Program-made: the position numbers and the translations under genes
Notes under the pieces: model-generated
What the model was told of the DNA's origin: nothing
The model's database searches: none
The model's input: the letters and a program-made list of their open reading frames with translations, nothing else
Source: Verrucomicrobiota bacterium
GTDB lineage: Bacteria > Verrucomicrobiota > Kiritimatiellia > JAHIZV01
Length of the DNA: 45,009 nucleotides
Assembly (NCBI GenBank): GCA_018814445.1
Contig: JAHIZV010000197.1
Location: 1 to 45,009, forward strand
Direction: 5' to 3'
Part shown: piece after piece, positions 19,527-30,100 of the stretch
Layout of the letters: every line of letters starts with the position of its first letter
Numbering within the stretch: position 1 is the first letter of the stretch

Positions 19527-20456
19527 TCAGGTTCGTTTCTTTCTGGTGTCCCGTATGACTATGGCCGCCAGCCAGAATAACAGTGCCATCACGAGAGCAA
19601 GGTAACTGCGTGTAATGTTGCTGCCGTAGCCGTACAACACGACATCCGCGCCGGGGACAGTGTCGATATACTGAATACCCATCCGCATGACCCATATCCA
19701 GCCGGCATGGAGTCCTATGACGGGAAAGAGACTCCCGAAAGAATCGTACAGAGCGGAGAGAGTCATCCCCATAAGGAACAGTGTGAGCGACAAAGGAACA
19801 AGATCCTGTATCCAGCCTTCATAGAAGATGGCGGGCAGAAGTGCGAATGCCGTATCCCACTCTACGTGAACGACTCCGATTGCGGGTACGGGTTTGCAGA
19901 AATGGATCGCGGAGAAGAAAACGCTTGCGACTATTGCCCCACCCCAGTAACTGAAACTTCCCCGCAGAGCACCGAATATGACTCCCCTGAACAGGATCTC
20001 CTCCATAACCCCTACCACCAGCGCGCTGACGGCGAAGAGGCCGGTATTCGCCGCAATGCCCGGAAGTCCGGGAACCAGAATCCTCGCGTGCGTGATGAAT
20101 GCCCACAGATACAGGCCGCCCAAAGTCACTACTCCAGTCAGGAAACCCCATATCAACCGCCTCACTTCCAGTCTGCCGCCGCGGAGTCCCACCGAGGCCC
20201 ATGTCCTCATGCCGCAGAACCGCGACAAAGGCACGAGTGCCAGAAAAGCAAATGCGAGTACGCAACGATAGGCCACCTGTTCAAATTCCACGTCTCGCCA
20301 GGATTCCAGGCGAGGCAGCGTCCGTCCCAATCCGACAATCAGATTGAACACATGCGGCGTCGCGAGGAGGCCTGCCACTAGAGAGAATGCGAGCGAGATC
20401 ACGACTGCGATCGCGTTTCCCGGTTTCAGTCTTCTGTCTGCTGAATCATTCTTCAC
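19527..20456 (-). CDS. CPBP-family (CAAX protease-like) intramembrane metalloprotease
   Basis: The 309-residue protein has about eight membrane segments. In the second half lie the family's active-site motifs: VMEEILFRGVIFGAL (EExxxR), then FFSAIHF with a metal-binding His, and a third His-containing motif (FPVIGLHAGWIWVM). Bacterial CPBP members cut membrane substrates or protect against peptide toxins; the role here is unknown. Translation starts at GTG 20456 and is followed by a basic stretch before the first helix. It is the first gene of the minus-strand run that ends at ftsZ. No convincing promoter was found upstream. Confidence 0.87.
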   Translation of the reverse strand: MKNDSADRRLKPGNAIAVVISLAFSLVAGLLATPHVFNLIVGLGRTLPRLESWRDVEFEQVAYRCVLAFAFLALVPLSRFCGMRTWASVGLRGGRLEVRRLIWGFLTGVVTLGGLYLWAFITHARILVPGLPGIAANTGLFAVSALVVGVMEEILFRGVIFGALRGSFSYWGGAIVASVFFSAIHFCKPVPAIGVVHVEWDTAFALLPAIFYEGWIQDLVPLSLTLFLMGMTLSALYDSFGSLFPVIGLHAGWIWVMRMGIQYIDTVPGADVVLYGYGSNITRSYLALVMALLFWLAAIVIRDTRKKRT

Positions 20457-20700
20457 AGCCGCACATCGTACAACAGATGGATCAGGCTAGGCTAGAGAAA
20501 GGGCAAAAGAGGATGCCGGGTTCCTGCCGAGCAAATTCTCGATCTGCGCAGTGGCCTCTGACCTGCGGTGAAGCGCCGGTGGTATCTGACGCTCCGCGAC
20601 GAACGGCGGAAAAGAAGAGTGCGATTACGATCGGCGGCAGCTACTTCTCTATCGTCATCGGGCATCCGGCAGCCGGCACCTCTTCGCCCTCACCTTCCCT
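20457..20700. other. Intergenic region between the CPBP gene and the tRNA-Lys promoter
   Basis: This stretch separates a minus-strand operon from a plus-strand tRNA. An open frame of about 75 codons (ATG near 20479, stop at 20704) lies on the plus strand. It lacks a ribosome site and has no recognisable protein features, so I do not call it a gene. No hairpin with a T-run was seen. Confidence 0.4.
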
Positions 20701-20729
20701 TTGACAAAGCATGCGTATTCCCTTAGGTT
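20701..20729 (+). promoter_or_regulatory. Predicted promoter of tRNA-Lys(UUU)
   Basis: A perfect -35 box TTGACA (20701-20706) is followed, after 17 nt, by TAGGTT (20724-20729) as a weak -10. Initiation would fall near 20736, giving a tRNA leader of about 28 nt. The lpxL-like gene 40 nt after the tRNA may be read from the same promoter. Confidence 0.6.
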
Positions 20730-20763
20730 ACACGCCCTGAATCAAGTTGCGATTTGGTGTCGT

Positions 20764-20839
20764 GGGCCGGTAGCTCAGTTGGTAGAGCATTTGACTTTTA
20801 ATCAAAGGGTCCTGGGTTCGAGTCCCAGCCGGCTCACCA
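20764..20839 (+). tRNA. tRNA-Lys (anticodon UUU)
   Basis: The cloverleaf folds cleanly over 76 nt. The 7-bp acceptor GGGCCGG pairs with CCGGCTC, with one G-U pair. The anticodon stem is TTTGA/TCAAA with loop CTTTTAA. The T stem is CTGGG/CCCAG with loop TTCGAGT. Discriminator A and an encoded CCA follow. A second Lys tRNA, reading AAG, is at 37786-37861. Confidence 0.97.
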
Positions 20840-20877
20840 CAACTAATTCGCCGGATCGTATATAGGTGTCCTCACGG

Positions 20878-21912
20878 ATGAGCCGTTCCGCACAAGAGGA
20901 AATATCCGCTTACAAACTTCCCAAGTGGAGAGAATATACGGAATGGATTCTTGTCCACCTCGCCCTGACTGTTATTCCCCTGCTGTCTCGCCGCACTATC
21001 CTCGCCCTCGCCCGTACCTACGGCCGAATGGCTTTCATCATCGCGCGAGGCCACCGGCGGGTAGCCCGGGCGAACCTCAAACTGGCTTTCGGGGATGAAC
21101 TCAGCGACGAGACCTCAGAGCGCATATTGAGGGCGAATTTCGAGCAGTTAGCCCTCGTCGCTCTCGACATACTGTGGTTCGCGAGACACACACGTGAGCG
21201 CCTGGCGGCGTATGTTGTACTCGACTCCGCCATGAAGAACGCTGTCGCCGGTCCCGGACCTCAAGTATGTATAACCGGACATTTCGGGAACTGGGAACTG
21301 CTCGGCCAGGCCCTGAATGCCGCCGGATATCCTGTCGCCAGTGTGGCAGCCCCCCTGGATAATCCGCGTGTCGATAAGGTATTTCTCCGGATCAGGTCAC
21401 AGTCCGGACAAGTCATTGTGCCGCGTGACGGTGCGATCAGACCACTCCTGAGAATTCTTCGCGGTGGCGGCAAAGTCGGACTCCTGGTAGATCAGAACAC
21501 GAAGCTCTACCGGGGCGGCATTTTCGTGGATTTCTTTGGCAGGCCGGTTCCTGTCTCCGAGGCGCCCGCGACTCTCGCGTTGAGAACCGGGGCCCAAATA
21601 CTGATCGGCTTCTGCCTCCCCCAATCTGACGGCAAATACCGCGCGCACCTGGCGGGCCGCATAGACACAAACCAATACGACGCCGCTGATATGAAGAAAG
21701 CGGTCCGCGATCTGACACAGGCCGTCACGAGCAAAATCGAAGAGGAAGTCCGCAAAGCACCCGAGACCTGGCTCTGGACATACAAGCGGTGGAAATATGT
21801 AGGCCCCGGCTTCAGCCGGCAGGACTATCCCCCCTACGCCAAGACCATGGATGAAGATCCTCTCTGGCCTGAGCATAATCGGGGCATCCAGGAGAGATCA
21901 CCCCCCCATTAA
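20878..21912 (+). CDS. LpxL/HtrB-family lysophospholipid (lipid A) acyltransferase
   Basis: Members transfer an acyl chain to lipid A precursors at the inner membrane. The 344-residue product has an N-terminal hydrophobic anchor (about residues 22-42), then the catalytic HX4(D/E) motif as HFGNWE within CITGHFGNWELLGQAL. The family blocks PLDNPRVDKVFLRIR, GGGKVGLLVDQNTKLYRGGIFVDFFGRP and PETWLWTYKRWK follow. This pattern is typical of LpxL/LpxM-like proteins and supports a lipopolysaccharide outer membrane. ATG 20878 is preferred because AGGTG lies 9 nt upstream. GTG 20866 in frame is the alternative. The acyl chain and acceptor position cannot be predicted. The gene ends 21 nt from the convergent glgC end. 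Confidence 0.9.
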   Translation: MSRSAQEEISAYKLPKWREYTEWILVHLALTVIPLLSRRTILALARTYGRMAFIIARGHRRVARANLKLAFGDELSDETSERILRANFEQLALVALDILWFARHTRERLAAYVVLDSAMKNAVAGPGPQVCITGHFGNWELLGQALNAAGYPVASVAAPLDNPRVDKVFLRIRSQSGQVIVPRDGAIRPLLRILRGGGKVGLLVDQNTKLYRGGIFVDFFGRPVPVSEAPATLALRTGAQILIGFCLPQSDGKYRAHLAGRIDTNQYDAADMKKAVRDLTQAVTSKIEEEVRKAPETWLWTYKRWKYVGPGFSRQDYPPYAKTMDEDPLWPEHNRGIQERSPPH

Positions 21913-21933
21913 CCATGGCCCGGCTCTGTGGGA

Positions 21934-23175
21934 TTAGAGTCTCGTTCCGTCAGGAACGATGGTGTTCTTCGGAATGACTATTACGCCGTCACGGACCGTG
22001 TAGAGATCGGTCACCGTACCATCTCCTTTCCCGTCCGGAGTGATGTAACAGCCGTGTCCAATGCGCGCATTCTTGTCAATGATGGCGTTCTTTATGTAGC
22101 ACTCCCGGCCTATCCCCAGCGCGGGCCCGTCACTGCCACGAGGCCGCTCCGACTGTTCTTCATAGTAGTCAGCGCCCATGATCACAGAATGCTCTATAAC
22201 GCTTGCATCGCCGACGATTGCCCGGATACCGACAATCGAGTTGAGAATGCGGTGGCCCGAGACTATGCATCCCTCCGTTAGCAGACATCTGTTCAGATCG
22301 CACCGGTTGATCTTGGAAGGCGGCAGATACCGCATCTGCGTATAGATGGGAGCCTTCGCCTCGTAGAAAGTGAACTCCGGAAGCACTTCGGTGAGTTGGA
22401 GATTCGCTTCCCAGAAAGAGCCGACCGTGCCGATATCGCGCCAGTATCCGTTGAAAATGTAGCTGTACACTTTGTACTGCTTGATGGCCGTCGGAATAAT
22501 GTGTCCTCCGAAGTCCTCCATGTCGCTGTCCAGCAGTTCCTGGAGGCACTTCGTTGAAAACACATAGATCCCCATACTGGCGAGATAGGTTTCATTGTCA
22601 TACATAGGAGCCCGCAGAGGGTCGAGTTCCTCGTCCGTTTTCGGCTTCTCAACGAAATTGGTAATCCGCTGATTCTCATCGACCTGCATGATACCGAGCC
22701 CGCGGGTTTCTGATCGCGACACAGGCTTCGTACTGATCGTTGCATCAGCTCCGTTCGCGATGTGCTGTTCGAGGACCTCCGAGAAGTCCATGCGGTAGAG
22801 CTGGTCGCCGGAGAGGATGATGATGTAGTCGGGGGACTGATTCAGGAAGTGCGTGAAGGTTTTCCTTACGGCGTCCGCGGTCCCTTCGTACCAACTCGTC
22901 TGCCCGGGAGTCTGCTGTGCCGCCATCAGACGCACAAATCCACTGCTGTACTCGTCAAATCGATACGTGGATTGAATATGCTGGTGGAGGGACACGCTGT
23001 TGAACTGCGTCAGGAGATACATGCGGCGGATGCCGCTGTTGATGCAGTTGCTGATCGGGATGTCAACCAAGCGGTACTTCCCCGCGATAGGCACCGCCGG
23101 TTTAGCGCGATCACGAGTGAGCGGCTGAAGGCGGCTCCCCTCTCCTCCACCAAGAATAACAGCAACAGCGTTCAT
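21934..23175 (-). CDS. glgC: Glucose-1-phosphate adenylyltransferase GlgC
   Basis: GlgC makes ADP-glucose for glycogen synthesis. The 413-residue product starts with the nucleotidyltransferase motif ILGGGEGSRLQPLTRDRAKP. IAGKYRLVDIPISNCINSG, YLLTQFNS and SGDQLYRMDF follow, then FVEKPKTDEE and YIFNGYWRDIGT, and a left-handed beta-helix C-terminal domain with hexapeptide-like turns. The RAKPAVP...YRLIDIP-type wording resembles the cyanobacterial and plant enzymes. The frame is open to 23295, but the family start MNAVAVILGGGEG with AAAGGGAAA upstream supports ATG 23175. It lies downstream of the lipoprotein terminator, so it likely uses its own promoter. No other glycogen gene is in the window. 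Confidence 0.95.
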   Translation of the reverse strand: MNAVAVILGGGEGSRLQPLTRDRAKPAVPIAGKYRLVDIPISNCINSGIRRMYLLTQFNSVSLHQHIQSTYRFDEYSSGFVRLMAAQQTPGQTSWYEGTADAVRKTFTHFLNQSPDYIIILSGDQLYRMDFSEVLEQHIANGADATISTKPVSRSETRGLGIMQVDENQRITNFVEKPKTDEELDPLRAPMYDNETYLASMGIYVFSTKCLQELLDSDMEDFGGHIIPTAIKQYKVYSYIFNGYWRDIGTVGSFWEANLQLTEVLPEFTFYEAKAPIYTQMRYLPPSKINRCDLNRCLLTEGCIVSGHRILNSIVGIRAIVGDASVIEHSVIMGADYYEEQSERPRGSDGPALGIGRECYIKNAIIDKNARIGHGCYITPDGKGDGTVTDLYTVRDGVIVIPKNTIVPDGTRL

Positions 23176-23261
23176 GGGTTTCCCTTTCTCTGCGTCAAAT
23201 GACACAACTCGAAGATAACCCGCGGCATCAGGAGGGCAAATCAAAACCTCCTCTTCGGCGG

Positions 23262-23293
23262 AAAAAAGAACGGCCGGCGTTAGCCGGCCGTTC
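23262..23293 (-). terminator. Rho-independent terminator after the lipoprotein gene
   Basis: An 11-bp perfect stem (GAACGGCCGGC with GCCGGCCGTTC, loop GTTA) spans 23268-23293. On the minus strand it is followed by six T (23267-23262). It lies 20 nt after the lipoprotein stop and is the clearest intrinsic terminator in the window. Confidence 0.9.
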
Positions 23294-23313
23294 ACACCAC
23301 ATTCGGAATTCAG

Positions 23314-24072
23314 TTACTGTGCGCTGGTCGCCAGTCCCGAAGTGACAAGGAGTGCCGATGTTCCGGTCGAGCGTGCCTGCACGTTGCCCACTACACCGCC
23401 CTTTTCGATCCAAGTGCCATCGAGCCGAATCTGCGAATTCTGCTCTGTCAGTGAGAATTCCGTCCCGGACGTACTCGTTGAGGTGCTCTCGCTGATGACG
23501 TTCCCCTGTCCGTCTTTCGTTGTTGTCGTTGTGATCGTAACGGGTCCGTCAGTGATAACAATCTCGGTCACCGTGTTTGTCCCGTCAGTATATTCACGCG
23601 TGGTTGTGCTCTCACCGCCGCTCGAGGTCGAACTGGAAGAGATGTCCGACACGGCCACAAGATGGAAGATACCCACAAAGGATATTTCTTTCTGGGACAC
23701 GTTATCCTGACCCGAAAAGTTGATCTGGGTCTGTGCCAGTTCCGCGCCTGTGGAGATATCTGTGGCTCCTGGAGCTACAAGGACGCCAGGGGCGCCCACG
23801 CTACCTGTGTATGTTGATCCCTGGTTGTCGGTAACTTCGATGCGATTGCCTGACTGGACGATTACCAGGCGGACAATGTTGCCGCCTGAGGTCGGTGATA
23901 CAGCCTTTCCGCCGCCAAGTTCACCGTGGTAGACGCCGCTGAAGTTGATGTTGATCCCGGCGCCCTGAGACGTATTGAGATCGTTGGTATTGGTACTCCA
24001 CTCACACCCGACCATGAACACCGCAATGGAGGCAAGAACAGCCCCAATGCCAAGCAAAACTGACTTCTTCAT
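23314..24072 (-). CDS. Ser/Thr-rich predicted lipoprotein, function unknown
   Basis: The 252-residue protein starts with MKKSVLLGIG, a hydrophobic helix and the lipobox MVGC (Cys23), so it should be lipidated and cut by LspA. After the Cys comes a short Asn/Thr-rich linker, then a probable beta-rich domain (NFSGVYHGELGGG, VRLVIVQSGNRIEVTDN). A segment at about 140-200 is dominated by Ser, Thr and Gly with TTTTT and SSSSTSS runs. The C-terminus returns to a beta pattern (IRLDGTWIEKGGVVG). I do not recognise a Pfam family. AAAGGAG stands 6 nt before ATG 24072, a promoter lies at 24107-24135 and a strong terminator follows, so it is an independent unit although it sits directly after the giant gene. 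A link to the giant protein is possible but unproven. Confidence 0.85.
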   Translation of the reverse strand: MKKSVLLGIGAVLASIAVFMVGCEWSTNTNDLNTSQGAGININFSGVYHGELGGGKAVSPTSGGNIVRLVIVQSGNRIEVTDNQGSTYTGSVGAPGVLVAPGATDISTGAELAQTQINFSGQDNVSQKEISFVGIFHLVAVSDISSSSTSSGGESTTTREYTDGTNTVTEIVITDGPVTITTTTTKDGQGNVISESTSTSTSGTEFSLTEQNSQIRLDGTWIEKGGVVGNVQARSTGTSALLVTSGLATSAQ

Positions 24073-24106
24073 CAACTGCTCCTTTGTAACGCGCATAATT
24101 CCACGC

Positions 24107-24135
24107 ATGCTATTCTCATACCTGTTTTCAGTCAA
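24107..24135 (-). promoter_or_regulatory. Predicted promoter of the lipoprotein gene
   Basis: On the minus strand, TTGACT (24135-24130) and TAGCAT (24112-24107) are separated by 17 nt. They lie in the 73-nt gap between the giant gene and the lipoprotein gene. Initiation near 24100 would leave a leader of about 28 nt that includes the AAAGGAG ribosome site. Confidence 0.6.
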
Positions 24136-24145
24136 TTAGAACCTT

Positions 24146-27100
24146 TTACGGGGCAGGCACAGCCCACACTCTGTAACTTCTCGTTGTCGGATACGGACCG
24201 TAATCGGTGTACGTCTGCGTAGAGGACGAAGCAACAACATATGCCATCGTGTACCAGGGACCCAAATCATCAGCAGCCTCAACACGATATAACGCACCCG
24301 GTACGGCCGGCCAATTGATAACCTTCGGGATCGTCACCCCGGGACCACCAACACTTATTGCCACGAGATTCGTGCCGCCAAGCATCGGCTCCCAGCTACC
24401 AGGCGTTATGCTTATCCCTTGGACGAGTGTAGCAATTGAACCAACCTGATAATCACCCAGCGGCAGGAGCCCGAAGCCCCAGTTGCCATTGGCATCGGTC
24501 ACGGTATTCGAGTAGATATGACCGTTGTAGTTCGTGCCGATCAGGCTGACGACCACGCTGGTGCCGCCCAGATTCGTGAATGAGCCCGACAACTCGGCGC
24601 CCTGCATAATCGCCACGTCGTCTATGTACCATCCGCCTGCCACGCCTTCACTGTCAGAAAGAAGGGTGAAACGGAAATAGACATTAGACGCGTTCCCGAC
24701 GATGTCCAGCGGCACGACAACTCTCCGCCAGTCGTTGGAAGTGTTATAGGCGCTGTTCCTGTTGGGGAGAACTGTAAGCACCGGATTCTGTCCCTCACTG
24801 CGAGTGTAGATGTCCGCAGGCGTCTTGGGACGGATGACTTCTATGCGCACGATGTCGTTCACGTCGGCGAGATTCAACCACTCGTGAAAGACGAGATGCC
24901 AACTGTTCGAGTTGGCCGGGTCGGTCGAGTTCGCGCTGGGGATATCGAGATCGATCAACGGCGAATATAGCTCCATTCGCGCGCTATTGGCGTAGGTTCC
25001 GTTTAGATCCGTGCCATAACACCATCTCCCGCTGTGAGCCCATGGAGGAGCCTTCTCGGACGTCATCTCCGAGGGATCCGGCGTACCTAATTCCCACTCG
25101 TCTTTCGGATCTTCCGGATCGCCTACTCCGTGCCGATGGAACCACAGATAGTACCAATCGGCATAGAAAGCATCCACGCCGGTAATGTATATGATTCGGT
25201 TGGTATGCGGATCTTCGTACGGGAAGCCGAACGATTCGTCTCCAATTGTCCATGTGACATTTGTCAGCGTCGTCTCAAGCGGATATCCCTGCCACGGAAC
25301 GGTGTATCCTTTGAAGTTCAGCATTCGATCACCGTGGACACGGTCGTTGTATGACAGAACTTCAAAGTCCGCGATCGGAGCCCGTGGAGGAGTGCCGACA
25401 AGGTCGTCGCCTGGCCATGTCCCAATCCGATTGTAGACGAACGGTATCGTCTCCGTTGCGTTCGGCGAAACAAGTGCGTTCACCCTGGGGTCCCGTCCTG
25501 CCGCCGGCCCACCCAGTTCATATTCGACGCCATCGTCGACCATGTCGCCATCCGTGTCCTTGTTTGTGGGCAGCACCCCGGTTCTTCCCCCGAACAGGAA
25601 TGCCACGGCATCACCACCGTTCAATGGAACCCGGTTTTCATAGATTCCAAGATCACTGCCGGCGCCATCCCCGTTCTGCGCATAGGAGAATCCCGCAAAA
25701 GCACGCGGGCTGGGAACCGCCGAGTGCTGTCCGCCGGGATCGACCAGAATCCATCGCATGCTGTTGGTTGTATCGATGGTGCGGTTGGCGAAGCTGAAGT
25801 CAAGTAGCCACGTATCGTTGAAATACCGCTTACCGTCGGTGCCGCCGAAGACCACGATCGTTCCCTCATCCTGCGCAGTGTATGATGTGTCGCCGCGGTC
25901 GTAGTACCAACCTCCGAAATACACTACTGCTGCGCCTCCGCGCGGCGCGGGACGCTGAGAATCCTGGAATGCAGTCAATTGCGTCCAGGTCGCAGGCGTG
26001 GAAATCGTGTTAGTCGTAATGATCACGCTTCCATCCCCTTGCCCGGAATCATTGGTCTGAACTGTCGACACCGTACCTGCGGACTCATAGGCCCATACGT
26101 CGTTCAGGGCTTTATGGTTATCGTCGAAACCGCCAAAGAGGATCATGCGGTTGTTGTTAGCATCAAAGACCAGTGAGTGTCCCCAGCGCGCAGGTGGCAC
26201 CTGCTCTGTTGTCATCCTAGTCCATGACACCATCGTGGGAGTTTTGCGATCATCAGCCCCGGCCCAACGGGGTTCCCCCTCGTACGTCTCGTCGAATACC
26301 TGTTTACCGTTCATGCCTCCGAAGATGACAATACGGTCATTGAGATGGTTGTAGGCCATGGCGATGGACTTGCGCTTGCTTGGCACTTCGCCCTGCTCTG
26401 TCTGCACAGTCGTTTCGTCATGCCATTCCGCTGCTTGCTTATAGACAGGGATGTACTCGATATGCATCTTGTGACTGTCCTGACTGATCAATGCGAACCC
26501 CGTCGCGCTTCGATTGGTAATCACAATACCTACGCTTCGGCTTTCGAAACTCTGCGCGTTGATGATATCGCTTACGGCCGTCGTCACATCCACTGTGTAC
26601 AACCCGGTGGCTCCATTCGTGATGGTGAAGTCAACCGGACTGGAATTTGTGTGGCTGAACGTCAGTCGCGTCAGCGGCAATTCGCGAGTACTGGCGAGCA
26701 GTCCGTGATCGTTATCGTACGGAGCTGATTCGCCTTGCGTGCCGAAGTCATCATTGAATTTCTTGAACTCGAACTTCAGCGTCAGATCGAGGTCTGCCGC
26801 AGGCGCGGAGTCGATCCAGAAAATATACTCCGCTTTGTATATCGTTTCGCAGGTTCCCCTGAACGGGAACTCATTGAAGCGAATGGCCGTCGCAACGTTA
26901 GTGCGAAAGAACGTGTTAGTGCCCACAGTCGTTCCGTTTTCCACGACAGACGTGACCAACGTGTCCTCGTACCTTCCGAACGGAATCTTACCGTCATCGA
27001 CATAACCGTAGAGGTTCGTGGCCGCAGAAACGGTCGTGGCTCCGTTTGTGTCTTTGAACTCCAGGCCTTCGATCGACTGCCATACGTCTTCATCCAGATC

Positions 27101-30100
27101 GAACCGACTTTCCTCAATGATCGCGCTGGGATCGTCCGTTGACTTGTAGTAGATCGAAGGAATCGGCTCGGGGTACAAATACTGATTTCGATCATTCCAG
27201 CCGCTCTGGATGAAAATGTAGTCGTAACTCCTGCTGAGATACCCTCCGCTGCTGTATGGACGAGCCTTGGGAAGACCCCACGTCAGATCGCTTCTGTTCG
27301 CGTCCCACGGAGAGCCCGGGTCAAGGTTCCGACAGCCCTGATCATTGTGCTGAAGAAGCAGGACTGCGTCGAACTCACTGACGCCGGAGTGCGCCTGGTA
27401 CGCATTGAAGGAATTGATGGACATGCCGCCCAAGTCTACCGCGCTACGGGTCCACGAATTGGACTGCACCCAGTATTCCCATACGTCACGGTATTTGTCG
27501 ATGCCGTCACGCCCGCCGATGACAACAAGCTTCCGGTTGTCGAGAAGGACTGTGCCCTCCGGCCCCGTATACTCATTTCTCCCGTCTTCGTACGGAAACC
27601 CATCGATCTTGCGGACTTTCTTCTCGAACACTGGCACATACTCCTGGGCGTGACCCCAGCGTGGCGGAGGAATCAGTGACGCTGGATCGAGAGCAACTTT
27701 CTCCCAGTACGGAAGGTCATGCACGTCCAAGGTCGGGTAGACAAGCCTCCAAAGATCGTTTGTGGAAGAATCAAAATGGTTCGTATTGACCGAGATGTCG
27801 CTGTACTCAATCAGAAGAGCATCAATGACATCGTTTGAGACGATCGCCTTCCAGTATCCATTGCCATCCAGTGCCAGCCGGTTTGCATCCGTAGCGGCGG
27901 GATCATTCCCGATATATCGCCTGTACGTGTAGGGTTCGCCGTTGACCCAGAAGAAGGTGCCGTCGGACAGATACGCCCCGCCCACAGCAACGTTTGTGAC
28001 ACCCGCCTGCTGGATGAGACGCGTCACCTCGTAGCTTTCGACCCCCTCTCCTATCACCGCGAGGTGCCCGAAGATAGTCGGATTCTTCGGGTGAGGCTTG
28101 ACCGCAGCTACCAGGGCTTGGTCCCAGGTGATATTTGTCACGACCAGTTCATAGTCGGTGTGCAGTGAGGAATCCACCTCTCCATAGGTATTCGAGAGAT
28201 TCGTTCCGTCCATGAGCCTGTCGCCGTCCGTGTCCTGCAGAATAGGATGGCTGAAGAGCGCATGATGCTCTTCCCCGTCGACAAGACCATCGAAATCAGT
28301 GTCCGGACGCCACGGGTGAGTACTGACGCTGTTGACCGAGTTGGAATCCGCGTTCGGATCCAGCCTGAAGCGAATATTATACTCCCGGATATTCCATAGG
28401 CCGTCGCGATCCACATCGCCGTCAGGGCCGAGGTCATTGTATCTGACCAGTACATCATCCCCGACAGGAACGGGATCAACAGGATGAAGTCCGTCCTGAA
28501 CCTCGTAGCCATCCGGCATTCCGTCACCATCCGAGTCCGCGTTGAACGGGTCAGTGGAATAATCCCATACCGGCCATTGCTCCATGTTCCAGATGATGTG
28601 ATACAGCAAATCAAACTCGAGCGGACTGTGGCCCGTAAGTGCGTCACGGACGAGGTACTCATCGTAGTTGCTCAGACCATCACCGTCAGCATCTTCATCT
28701 GAATCGGTTGGATCATAGGGATTCAAAGCGACCGGCCTGATATTTCCGAAGGCATCGACAACTTCAAACCCATCGGGCATGCCATCACCGTCAGTGTCCC
28801 AGTCCGTCGGTCCATCCTTGAACCCGTCTCCATCGAAGTCGCCACCGGGAACCAGGCCTGTAAAGAAGCCTCCGTCTTCGATGCCATCCATATTCTTGTC
28901 TGCCACTTCCTGTCCGTCCAGCAGGCTGTCATTATCGGTATCCACGTCCTGTGGATCGGTACCCCAGACAATCACTTCTTTGCCGTCATCCAGATAGTCC
29001 GCGTCGGTGTCCCTCAGCGTAGGATTAGCGCCGCCGTAGTACTCACCCAGGTTCACCAGACCATCACCGTCCCCATCCGAAAACGCGTCGACCGGATTCC
29101 TGGGATCAAGTGAGTAGTCATACTCCCATCCATCAGGCAACTGGTCATCATCAGTGTCCGCATCGATCGGACTGGTGAAGTCGTTTGTGTTCGCAATCCC
29201 GTCCTTACCGCGGAATTCAGCGCCGTTGCTGACACCGTCATTATCAGAGTCGATTTCGGGATCGTTACATTCAATGGCATCCAGCACGCGATTACTGGGA
29301 CTGCCCTGATACTTGATCTCGAAACCATCCCACATACCATCGCCGTCGGTATCAGTGACATCAGGTCTCGTGTCGGCATACACCTGCGTGCCGGCGGCAT
29401 GACCCATCGACACCGCAACACTGTCAACAAACTGCGGGACGCCCTGGAATACCGTTCGTGCAGGTTCTTCCATGTGGTTCAGATCGACATAGTGCCCCAC
29501 CGCGTTGGCCTGGAAACGATCGCAGTCGATCGACGCGGTCACATTTCCGGAGCCGAAATTGTCGATCCCCCGAAGGAAACGGCCCACAAACAGCGCTTCG
29601 ACCGTCGTAGATCCCTGGACCGCATTCGTGTAAAGAGTCGTCAGAGCGTAGAGGTTCGTCAGTCCGTCAAAACCAGCCTCAGCTCCGTCGGTTTCGCCAT
29701 CTGAGTCTGAATCGGGCTCGAACGGATTTGCGTTCACTCCATACAGGCGGAAGAGATCATCCTCAATATCATTGGAAAGCCCGTCTCCGTCGGGATCGTC
29801 GCCGCCTGCGTAGAGGAAGATGTTCCCGTATCCGAGCACTTCCCGGGCGTCACCGACACCGTCGTATTCCTCGTCCGACTGATACAGGATGAAACTGTTC
29901 GTCGTGCCGACACCTGCCGTTACCGTAATACTCCGGATTTGTGAACCGCGATAGCCGCTCTTCGCCAGCGTTACATAATGCTCGCCGACATTCAGGTTCA
30001 CGAGCGTCGTCGGGGTCGTCGTGGTTGCTCCCCCGGCAACATAAGACGCATCGATTACTGAGCCGTTGACGAAGATAGAGGCTCCGGTGATCGAGTTTCC

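Noticed and set aside
20387-20704. Open frame of 105 codons on plus before tRNA-Lys
   Set aside because: It begins inside the CPBP gene, lacks a ribosome site and shows no conserved pattern; the tail after 20457 is kept only as an intergenic note.
28200-29820. Possible recent repeat expansion or assembly collapse in the DxDxDG region
   Set aside because: The repeats are similar in protein motif but varied in DNA sequence and spacing, with no long identical units, so assembly error is not indicated.
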